Assembly (NCBI RefSeq): GCF_005222955.1
Contig: NZ_LWUA01000278.1
Location: 1 to 64,000 of the forward strand
Direction: 5' to 3'
Source: Blastococcus sp. CCUG 61487
GTDB taxonomy: Bacteria; Actinomycetota; Actinomycetes; Mycobacteriales; Geodermatophilaceae
Length of the DNA: 64,000 bases
Position 1 is the first letter of the stretch; every line of letters begins with the position of its first letter. A model generated the notes under the pieces. The model saw only the letters and a list, made by a program, of their open reading frames with translations. It did not search any database and was not told where the DNA came from. This document shows positions 55,945-62,926 of this stretch, piece by piece. Both the position numbers and the translations under genes were made by a program.

Positions 55945-57276
55945 ATGCGCACAGGCACCACAGCCCGCGCCATCGCCGTGACCGGCGTCGCCCTGCTCGC
56001 CATCTCCGCCTGTGGCGGCGACGACGACGGCGACTCGGCGGCCAGCGGCGGCAACGGCGGCGGCGACAAGCAGGTCAACATCTACGGCGTCGACGGCAAC
56101 ATGGGCAACGCCCTCGGTGAGGACTTCGAGGAGGAGGGCGCCCTCGCGGGCATGAAGGGCACCACGCCCCTCACCGAGCTCTCCGGCGACTTCAAGGAGC
56201 GCCTCGAGGGCGTCTACCCGGGGCTGCAGGACTACAACTACGCCGGCGAGACCTACGACGCCATCATCATCAGCGCGCTGGCCGCGCAGGCGGCCGGCAC
56301 GAACGACGCCAACGTGTTCAAGGACTACGTCAACGGCATCACGTTCGGCGGCGACAAGTGCGAGGACTTCGCGTCCTGCATCGAGATCATGAACGGCGGC
56401 GGCAACGTCGACTACGACGGCATCTCGGGTCCGCTGAGCTTCGCCGACGCCGGTGAGCCGGCGCAGGCGAGCTTCGGCCTGCTGCAGTTCGGTGACGACA
56501 ACGCCCTCGACGACGACGCGACCGAGTACGTCATCGCCGGCGACGAGGCCGACGCCGCCACCGACGAGGGCCCCGCCTACGCCCCGGCCGGGACCACCGG
56601 TGGTCCGCTGATCGTCGGCACGCTGCTGCCCGAGACCGGCAACCTCGCCTTCCTCGGCCCGCCGGAGATCGCCGGTGCGCGACTGGCGCTCGAGGACATC
56701 AACGCGGCCGGTGGCGTGCTGGGTCAGCCGATCCAGCTCATCGAGCGCGACTCGGGTGACCCGACCACGGACATCGCGACGCAGTCGGTCGACCAGCTGA
56801 TCCAGGCCGGTGCCAACGTGATCGTCGGCGCCGCTGCCTCGGGTGTGAGCCTCACCGTCATCGACGCGATCACCGGCGCGGGCATCATGCAGATCTCGCC
56901 GGCGAACACGTCCGACCAGTTCACGACGTACGACGACAACGGCCTGTACTTCCGTACCGCTCCGCCGGACACGCTGCAGGCTCGTGCGCTCGCTGACCTG
57001 ATCATCGACGACGGCAACAACACCGTCGGCGTCCTGGCGCTGAACGACCCGTACGGCACGGGCCTGGCCCAGAACACCGTGGACAACCTGATCAGTGCCG
57101 GCCTCTCCGAGGACGACATCGTCAGCATCACCTACGACCCGCAGGCTGCGAACTTCGACTCCGAGGTCCAGCGGATGGTGGACTTCAACCCCGACGCCAT
57201 CGTGGTCATCGGGTTCGAGGAGTCCTCGAAGATCATCCAGGGTCTGAACTCGAACGGCATCGGCCCGCAGCGGTGA
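55945..57276 (+). CDS. livK: Branched-chain amino acid-type binding lipoprotein, circularly permuted
   Basis: This 443-residue lipoprotein has signal peptide and lipobox ISAC (Cys23), then a Gly/Ser/Asp linker to residue 40. Residues 41-199 are what is normally the C-terminal part of a LivK-type protein (IYGVDGNMGNALGEDF through GPLSFADAG to TEYVIAG). Residues 200-443 are what is normally the N-terminal part (GPLIVGTLLPETGNLAFLG, LALEDINAAGGVLG, IIQGLNSNGIGPQ). Rejoining 200-443 before 41-199 gives a normal family order. The two lobes are complete, in frame and without stops. Substrate by family: Leu/Ile/Val or another amino acid. livHMGF lies opposite, tail to tail. Confidence 0.9.
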   Translation: MRTGTTARAIAVTGVALLAISACGGDDDGDSAASGGNGGGDKQVNIYGVDGNMGNALGEDFEEEGALAGMKGTTPLTELSGDFKERLEGVYPGLQDYNYAGETYDAIIISALAAQAAGTNDANVFKDYVNGITFGGDKCEDFASCIEIMNGGGNVDYDGISGPLSFADAGEPAQASFGLLQFGDDNALDDDATEYVIAGDEADAATDEGPAYAPAGTTGGPLIVGTLLPETGNLAFLGPPEIAGARLALEDINAAGGVLGQPIQLIERDSGDPTTDIATQSVDQLIQAGANVIVGAAASGVSLTVIDAITGAGIMQISPANTSDQFTTYDDNGLYFRTAPPDTLQARALADLIIDDGNNTVGVLALNDPYGTGLAQNTVDNLISAGLSEDDIVSITYDPQAANFDSEVQRMVDFNPDAIVVIGFEESSKIIQGLNSNGIGPQR

Positions 57277-57313
57277 CAACCCGTACCGGGTCGCTGACCC
57301 GGTAGCGAGCCAC

Positions 57314-57348
57314 CAGTGGCCCGGCACCGACACGGTGCCGGGCCACTG
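57314..57348. terminator. 15-bp bidirectional terminator between livK and livF
   Basis: CAGTGGCCCGGCACC and GGTGCCGGGCCACTG pair perfectly around GACAC. The hairpin sits between the convergent binding-protein gene and livF and can terminate both. Confidence 0.85.
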
Positions 57349-57430
57349 TGCTGTCTCGGGACGTGCTGGAGCGGCCGCGCTTCAGGGGCCCGCGCCGAGC
57401 TTGCGAGGCGTGGGGGGAAGCGTGGTCCTT

Positions 57431-58288
57431 CTACTGGGCCTTGGCCAGCGTCCCCAGGTACAGCTCGATGACCTTCGGGTCGTTCATCAGCGACTGGCCG
57501 CTGGCGGTGTAGGCGTTGCGGCCCTGGTCGAGCACGTAGCCGCGGTCGCAGATCTGCAGGCACCGCCGGGCGTTCTGCTCCACCATGATGATCGAGACGC
57601 CGGTGGCGTTGATCCGTCGGCAGCGGATGAACACCTCGTCCTGGTAGGCGGGGGAGAGGCCGGCCGAGGGCTCGTCCAGCAGCAGCACGGACGGGTCCAT
57701 CATCAATGCCCGGCCCATCGCCACCATCTGGCGCTCGCCGCCGGACAGCGTCCCGGCCTTGGCCTTGCGGCGCTCCCCGAGCAGCGGGAACAGCTCGGCG
57801 ACGTACTCGAACCGCTCCTTGAACGACTTCGGGCGCAGGTACACGCCCATCTGCAGGTTCTCCTCGAGGGTGAGCGAGGGGAACACGTTGTTGTTCTGCG
57901 GCACGTAGCCGACGCCGAGCTGCACCAGCCGGTGCGCCGGGGCCGACGTGATGTCCTCCCCGCGCAGGGTGACCGAGCCGGACCGGACGGGGATGAGCCC
58001 GAACAGCGTCTTCAGCAGCGTGGACTTCCCGGCGCCGTTGGGCCCGATGATGCCCACCAGTTCGCCGTCCTGGAGGTAGAAGTCGCACCCGCGCAGGATG
58101 TTGACACCCGGCACGTACCCGGCCACCAGGTCGTCGGCGCGGACCAGCGCGCCCTCGGCCAGCCGGGCGTGCTCCTCGCTCGTCGCCGCCTTCTCGGCCG
58201 GCGACAGCCCGGCCGTCGCCGGCGTGGCCTGGTCGACCCGGGTGAGGTCCTCGCCCGACTCGTCGACCTGGATCAGGGGGTCGCTCAT
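57431..58288 (-). CDS. livF: Branched-chain amino acid ABC transporter ATPase
   Basis: This 285-residue ATPase has Walker A IGPNGAGKST, Q-loop VPQNNNVFPSLT, signature LSGGERQM, Walker B VLLLDEPSAGLSP and H-loop IIMVEQNARR, where Gln/Asn replace the His as usual in LivF. A 47-residue acidic N-terminal extension precedes the first strand and is not part of the core fold. The ATG overlaps the end of livG (ATGA). It works with LivG as heterodimeric motor. Confidence 0.94.
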   Translation of the reverse strand: MSDPLIQVDESGEDLTRVDQATPATAGLSPAEKAATSEEHARLAEGALVRADDLVAGYVPGVNILRGCDFYLQDGELVGIIGPNGAGKSTLLKTLFGLIPVRSGSVTLRGEDITSAPAHRLVQLGVGYVPQNNNVFPSLTLEENLQMGVYLRPKSFKERFEYVAELFPLLGERRKAKAGTLSGGERQMVAMGRALMMDPSVLLLDEPSAGLSPAYQDEVFIRCRRINATGVSIIMVEQNARRCLQICDRGYVLDQGRNAYTASGQSLMNDPKVIELYLGTLAKAQ

Positions 58289-59295
58289 CGCTGGGTCCTC
58301 TCCTGCGTGACGCCACCGGCTCCGGCGCCGCCCTGGGCTTCTTCCTCGCGCGCGATGGACTTCTCCGCCTCGGCGAGGACCTGATCCTCCTCCTCGACGG
58401 TGAGCGGGGCGTCGTGGTGCGCGCCGAGGTAGGCGTCGACGACGTCCCGGTTCTGGCTGATCGACTCGGGCGGCCCCTCGGCGATCACCCGTCCGGCCGC
58501 CATCACGACCACCCAGTCGCTGATGTCGCGGACGACGTCCATGTCGTGCTCGACGAAGATGACCGTCATGCCCTGCTCGCGCAGGTCCTTGACGTGCCCG
58601 AGCAGGCTCTGGGTGAGCGCGGGGTTCACCCCGGCCATCGGCTCGTCGAGCATCACGACCTGCGGGTCGCTCATGAGGGCGCGGGCCATCTCCAGCAGTT
58701 TGCGCTGACCGCCGGAGAGCGTGCCGGCGAAGTCGTCCTTCTTGGTGTCCAGCTTGAACCGCGCGAGCAGCTCCATCGCCTTCTCGGTGTTCGCCGCCTC
58801 CTGCGAGCGCCAGATCGCGGGGATCAGGGCGCGGAAGAAGCCCTCCCCCCGCTGCCCCTGGGCGCCGAGCAGCATGTTCTGCAGCACGGTGAGCCGGGAC
58901 AGCGCCTTGGTCAGCTGGAAGGTGCGGACGACGCCCAGCCGGGCCACCTTGTGCGGCGGCAGGTCGCTCAGCGGCCGGCCGTCGAAGCTCCAGGTGCCGC
59001 TGTTGGGCTGGTCGAAACCGGTGAGCAGGTTGAACAGCGTCGTCTTGCCGGCACCGTTCGGCCCGATCAGGCCGGTGATCCCGCCTCGCTGGATCTCGAG
59101 GTGGTCGACCGACACGGCCGTGAGTCCACCGAACGTCCGGGTGACCCCGTCGACGGTGATGATGGGGTCGGGCTTGGCGACGCCCACCTCCCAGGGCAGG
59201 TCGCGGAGCGCCGCCTGCGCGAGCCGTCGCGGGGCCGCTCCGGCCTCGCCCGCGCCGGAGGCCGTCGCACCGTGCGGTGTCGGGTCAGCGGGCAT
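58285..59295 (-). CDS. livG: Branched-chain amino acid ABC transporter ATPase
   Basis: This 336-residue ATPase has Walker A IGPNGAGKTT, Q-loop VRTFQLTKALSRLTVLQN, signature LSGGQRKLLEMARAL, Walker B QVVMLDEPMAGVNP and H-loop VIFVEHDMDVV. It is about 80 residues longer than usual, with an Ala/Gly-rich N-terminal extension (1-44) and a Glu/Gly-rich tail (about 295-336). The start overlaps the livM 3' end by 11 bp. Overlaps on both sides place it firmly in the livHMGF operon. Confidence 0.94.
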   Translation of the reverse strand: MPADPTPHGATASGAGEAGAAPRRLAQAALRDLPWEVGVAKPDPIITVDGVTRTFGGLTAVSVDHLEIQRGGITGLIGPNGAGKTTLFNLLTGFDQPNSGTWSFDGRPLSDLPPHKVARLGVVRTFQLTKALSRLTVLQNMLLGAQGQRGEGFFRALIPAIWRSQEAANTEKAMELLARFKLDTKKDDFAGTLSGGQRKLLEMARALMSDPQVVMLDEPMAGVNPALTQSLLGHVKDLREQGMTVIFVEHDMDVVRDISDWVVVMAAGRVIAEGPPESISQNRDVVDAYLGAHHDAPLTVEEEDQVLAEAEKSIAREEEAQGGAGAGGVTQERTQR

Positions 59296-60283
59296 CGAGC
59301 ATCACCTCTCGTCGGTCACCGAAGATGCCCTGGGGGCGGAAGACGAGCAGCAGCATCAGCCCGATCCCGACGAGGACGAAGCGGAGCTGCGCCACGTCGG
59401 TGGAGGAGAGCAGGTCGGAGGGGATCACGCCGTTCTCGATCATCGCGCGGAGGCCGGTGTCGGTGAACTGCAGGATGAACAACAGGATCATCGACCCGAT
59501 CACCGGGCCGAGCACCCGGGCGGCGCCGCCGAGGATGACCACCGCGTAGGCCAGGAAGGTGTTCGCGTTCTGGTACTGGTCGGGGATCGCCGAGCCGGTG
59601 CCGACGGCGTACACCATGCCGCCCAGGGCGCCGAAGATGCCGCCGAGCACCAGCGCCTGCATCTTGTAGACGTAGACGTTCTTGCCCAGCGAGCGCACCG
59701 CGTCCTCGTCCTCGCGGATGGAGCGCACCACGCGGCCCCAGGGGCTGCGCACCAGGCCCCAGACGAGCAGGCAGGACAGGGCGACCAGCAGCCAGCCGAC
59801 GAGCGCCACCCACAGCTCACCGCCGGACCAGCTCGTCCCGAGGATCCGGTACCGGCGGCTGGTGTCCCAGGGGGCGAGCGCGATGAAGTCGCCGTTGAAG
59901 CCGGAGATGCCACGGGTGCCGTTGGTGACCGGTGTCGCCGAGACCGAGCGGAAGAGCAGGCGTAGCCCTTCGGCGGCGGCGATGGTGGCGATCGCCAGGT
60001 AGTCCGCTCTCAGCCGGAGGGTGGGCAGTCCCAGCAGCAGGGCGAGGACGACCGCGGCGGCGATGCCGACGAGGACGCCCACCCAGAACGGCAGGTCCCA
60101 CTTGCTCACCGAGATCGCGATGCCGAAGCCGCCGAGCATGGCGAAGGCGATCTGCCCGAAGTTGAGCAGCCCGGTGTAGCCGAACTGGATGTTGATCCCG
60201 ATCGCCAGCAGGGCGAAGAAGATCGCCTGGAATCCCAGGGCCGACTTGCCGGCGATCGCGATCGCGTCGATCAGTTCGCTCAT
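59285..60283 (-). CDS. livM: Branched-chain amino acid ABC transporter permease
   Basis: This 332-residue integral membrane permease has about nine hydrophobic helices. The LivM motifs GYTGLLNFGQIAFAMLGGFG and a cytoplasmic coupling loop, SIREDEDAVRSLGKNVYVYK, contact the ATPases. It pairs with LivH to form the channel. It begins 3 nt after livH and overlaps livG. Length and topology are normal. Confidence 0.94.
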   Translation of the reverse strand: MSELIDAIAIAGKSALGFQAIFFALLAIGINIQFGYTGLLNFGQIAFAMLGGFGIAISVSKWDLPFWVGVLVGIAAAVVLALLLGLPTLRLRADYLAIATIAAAEGLRLLFRSVSATPVTNGTRGISGFNGDFIALAPWDTSRRYRILGTSWSGGELWVALVGWLLVALSCLLVWGLVRSPWGRVVRSIREDEDAVRSLGKNVYVYKMQALVLGGIFGALGGMVYAVGTGSAIPDQYQNANTFLAYAVVILGGAARVLGPVIGSMILLFILQFTDTGLRAMIENGVIPSDLLSSTDVAQLRFVLVGIGLMLLLVFRPQGIFGDRREVMLDAR

Positions 60284-60286
60284 GGG

Positions 60287-61648
60287 TCAGCCCACCCGGA
60301 CGCGGCTGCCCAGGATCCCCTGGGGCCGGATGACGAGGATGACGATCAGGAGGAGCAGCCCGCCGACGTACTTGATGTCGTTGGGGATCACGAGGGTCGA
60401 CATCTGGACGAAGACACCGACGATCAGGCTGCCCAGCAGGGCTCCGTAGGCGGTGCCCAGCCCGCCGAGGGTCACCCCGGCGAACATGAGCAGCAGCAGG
60501 CGGAAGCCCATGTCCCACTGCACCTGGTCGGACATGCCGAGCAGGACGCCGCCGAGCGCGGCGAGCGCACCGCCCATCATCCAGACCACCAGGATCACCC
60601 GGTTGACGTCGATGCCCGACGAGGCGGCCAGGTCCCGGTTGTCGGCCACCGCCCGCATCGCCTTGCCGATCTTGGTGCGCTGCAGCATGAGCGCGACCAG
60701 CACGAGGACGACGACCGAGATGATGATCGAGACCAGGTCGGCGTTCGACAGCCGGAAGACGCCGTAGTCGACGACCTGCGACCCACCGACTCCCCGGTAG
60801 GGGCTGGACCGGCCGCCGTAGACCACCTGCACCAGGTAGCGCAGCAGCAGGGACAACCCGATCGAGACGACGAGAGCGGCGATCAGACCGGTCCCGCGCC
60901 GGCGGAGCGGACGCCACAGGCCCAGTTCGTTGAGCGCGCCGACCGCCGCGCCCACCAGCATGGCGATGAGCGCCGACCAGATCAGTGGCACCCCGCCCTG
61001 GACGTTGATGAACCAGGCTGCGACCGCCCCGATGGTGACCAGCTCGCCGTGCGCGAAGTTCGTCAGCCCGGTCGTGCCGAAGATGAGCGACAGGCCGACC
61101 GCGGCCATCGCGATCAGGAGCCCGAAGCGGATCCCGTCGACGAAGAGCTGGACGGCGCGGATCTGGCCGCTGCCGGCCTCCCGGCTGCCGTCGGACAGGC
61201 CGATGATGACCGCCTGCCGCCGCCCCTCGTCCACGGTGACCGTGCGGGTGTTCTCGCCGGCCAGCTCGACGCCGTCGGGGAGGTCGTCGGCGTCCAGCGT
61301 GACGACGTACTCCCCGGGTCCGGGGACGTCGACCACCCAGCGGCCGCGCTCGTCGGTCGTGACCGAGTCGATCTCCTCCCCGGCGGGGGTGGTGACCTCG
61401 ATGCCGACGTCCGCGATGGGGCCGCTGCGGCTGGTCTGCACCGTCCCGGAGACCTGTTCGCCCTCGGCCTGCGCGACGCCTGGTGCGAGCACGAGGAAGC
61501 CGAGGCCGAAGAAGGCGACTAGCGCCAGCCGCACCAGGGTGTGCTTCCGGGGGGACACGGAGCGTCCCGCAGATCGGGTCGCGGGGTCGGGGTCGGCGCT
61601 CGCCGATCGTCGACCGTGCCGTCGTGCACGGTTGCCCGCGTGCGTCAC
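60287..61648 (-). CDS. livH: LivH permease fused to an extracytoplasmic beta-domain
   Basis: This 453-residue protein has two parts. First comes a signal-peptide-like helix (RLALVAFFGLGFLVLAPGVA, ending AQAEG) and a carboxypeptidase-regulatory/transthyretin-like domain of about 85 residues (EQVSGTVQTSRSGPIADVG, TTDERGRWVVDVPGPGEYVV). A LivH permease of about 285 residues follows (GLSLIFGTTGLTNFAHGEL, DNRDLAASSGIDVNRVI). Ordinary LivH lacks the first part. GTG 61648 has GGGAGG four nt upstream; GTG 61558 would place the signal helix nearer the start. The fused domain may dock the binding protein outside the cell. Confidence 0.9.
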   Translation of the reverse strand: MTHAGNRARRHGRRSASADPDPATRSAGRSVSPRKHTLVRLALVAFFGLGFLVLAPGVAQAEGEQVSGTVQTSRSGPIADVGIEVTTPAGEEIDSVTTDERGRWVVDVPGPGEYVVTLDADDLPDGVELAGENTRTVTVDEGRRQAVIIGLSDGSREAGSGQIRAVQLFVDGIRFGLLIAMAAVGLSLIFGTTGLTNFAHGELVTIGAVAAWFINVQGGVPLIWSALIAMLVGAAVGALNELGLWRPLRRRGTGLIAALVVSIGLSLLLRYLVQVVYGGRSSPYRGVGGSQVVDYGVFRLSNADLVSIIISVVVLVLVALMLQRTKIGKAMRAVADNRDLAASSGIDVNRVILVVWMMGGALAALGGVLLGMSDQVQWDMGFRLLLLMFAGVTLGGLGTAYGALLGSLIVGVFVQMSTLVIPNDIKYVGGLLLLIVILVIRPQGILGSRVRVG

Positions 61649-61681
61649 TCGACCTCCCAGAGCGGATGAATGGAGCACGGG

Positions 61682-61687
61682 ACCCTA
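61682..61687 (-). promoter_or_regulatory. -10 box TAGGGT for livHMGF
   Basis: TAGGGT on the minus strand lies 33 nt before GTG 61648. The rest of 61649-61840 is the divergent gap to the GNAT gene; I see no clear operator. Confidence 0.4.
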
Positions 61688-61840
61688 ACCCGGAGATGTG
61701 ACCCAGCAGTCACTCTCGGGAGACTTGTGACCTTCCCGCGACACTCCGCAGGTGTCGCGGTGCCTGCCGTACCGGCGCGCCGCCGCTGCCCTCACCGGCT
61801 CCGGGTGCACTCTTCCTTCACCATCCGGGGGAGGGCTCCT

Positions 61841-62467
61841 GTGGCAGGGAACGGTTCGCGGTCTCGAGTGGTCACGCGCACGGCGCGTGTCTCGGATCTA
61901 CCCGTCGTGCTCGAGCTGGTCCGCCAGCACCGCGTCGAGGCGCACGCCGAAGAGGTGCTGACCGGGCATCCCCCCGTGCACGCAGCCGGCGCGGGCTTCC
62001 GCCGGCTGCTCGACGACCCCGGTCACCGCGTGGTGCTGGCCGTCGTCCCGGCGCCGGAGGACGGTCCGGAGCTCGGGGTCGGGCTGGCGGTGCTGGGCCT
62101 GGACCCGCTGTCGCTGGTGCTGGGCACCCCGCAGGTCACCGTGGACACGTTCGTCGTGCACCGCGAGCACCGCAGGGCCGGCGTCGGCGCGGCGTTGCTG
62201 GGTGCGGCCGCTGCCTATGCGGCGGAGACCGGCGCGGCGTACGTCGTCGCCGCGGTGCCGCAGGAGGCCGAGCGGCAGCGCTTCTTCGCGCGCATGGGTT
62301 TCGCGCCGCTGACGACGCGGCGGATCGCGTCGCTCAACACGCTCGGCCGCTCGCTCGCGGCCTGGCAGCGTCGCCGGCTGGGGATCATCCCGCTGCCCCG
62401 CCGCGGGCCAGGGGCCGCGCGGCGGCGCAGCGTGCCGCCGCTGCCGTCGGCTACGTCCCCGCGTTGA
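61841..62467 (+). CDS. GNAT family N-acetyltransferase
   Basis: This 208-residue acetyltransferase begins at GTG 61841 behind GGGGGAGGG. The GNAT core shows VTVDTFVVHREHRRAGVGAA, with the acetyl-CoA loop RRAGVGAAL, and the late RFFARMGFAPL block. A basic Pro/Arg-rich tail (about 180-208) follows. The longer frame to 61670 lacks homology and spans the livH promoter. The substrate is unknown. Its 3' end overlaps the convergent hotdog gene by 17 bp. Confidence 0.85.
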   Translation: MAGNGSRSRVVTRTARVSDLPVVLELVRQHRVEAHAEEVLTGHPPVHAAGAGFRRLLDDPGHRVVLAVVPAPEDGPELGVGLAVLGLDPLSLVLGTPQVTVDTFVVHREHRRAGVGAALLGAAAAYAAETGAAYVVAAVPQEAERQRFFARMGFAPLTTRRIASLNTLGRSLAAWQRRRLGIIPLPRRGPGAARRRSVPPLPSATSPR

Positions 62468-62861
62468 GGGTCATGCAGGTCAGCCGGGCGGTGGCGGTCG
62501 GCCGGCCGGCGTCGTCGGTGACCTCGATGAGGAAGGTCGACAGCGTGCGGCCCCGGCGCACCGGCGTGCACACCGCCGTCACGGTGCCCGAGGTGGCGGC
62601 GCGCAGGTAGCTGGCGTTCAGCTCGATCCCGACCACCTGCTTGCCCGGTCCCGCGCCGATGGCCGCGGCCACCGACCCGATCGTCTCCACCAGCGCGCAG
62701 GTCGCGCCTCCGTGCAGGAGACCGAACGGCTGCTCGTTGCCGGCCACCGGCATCGTGGCGACCAGCCGGTCGGGGTCGTAGTCGGTGATCCGGATGCCGA
62801 GCTTGTCGTCCAGCGGGCTGAGCGAGTCCGGGCGCATCCAGTCGGGAGGAGAGGTGCTCAT
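62451..62861 (-). CDS. PaaI-type hotdog thioesterase
   Basis: This 136-residue single hotdog protein has the PaaI/4HBT hallmark FGLLHGGATCALVETIGS (His-Gly-Gly with downstream Glu as catalytic region) and VVGIELNASYLRAA. Homologues hydrolyse phenylacetyl-, benzoyl- or menaquinone-pathway CoA esters; the substrate here is open. TACGGT lies 6 nt before ATG 62861 (leaderless). Divergent from polA. Confidence 0.9.
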   Translation of the reverse strand: MSTSPPDWMRPDSLSPLDDKLGIRITDYDPDRLVATMPVAGNEQPFGLLHGGATCALVETIGSVAAAIGAGPGKQVVGIELNASYLRAATSGTVTAVCTPVRRGRTLSTFLIEVTDDAGRPTATARLTCMTLNAGT

Positions 62862-62867
62862 CCGGGC

Positions 62868-62873
62868 ACCGTA
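62868..62873 (-). promoter_or_regulatory. -10 box TACGGT, leaderless spacing
   Basis: TACGGT on the minus strand ends 6 nt before ATG 62861. Confidence 0.5.
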
Positions 62874-62912
62874 GCCACCTCCGAGGGCGTCCCGGCTGTC
62901 AGTCCGGGCACA

Positions 62913-62918
62913 TAGGAT
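62913..62918 (+). promoter_or_regulatory. -10 box TAGGAT for polA
   Basis: TAGGAT ends 8 nt before ATG 62927, so the leader would be one or two nt long. Confidence 0.45.
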
Positions 62919-62926
62919 CCGTGCCG

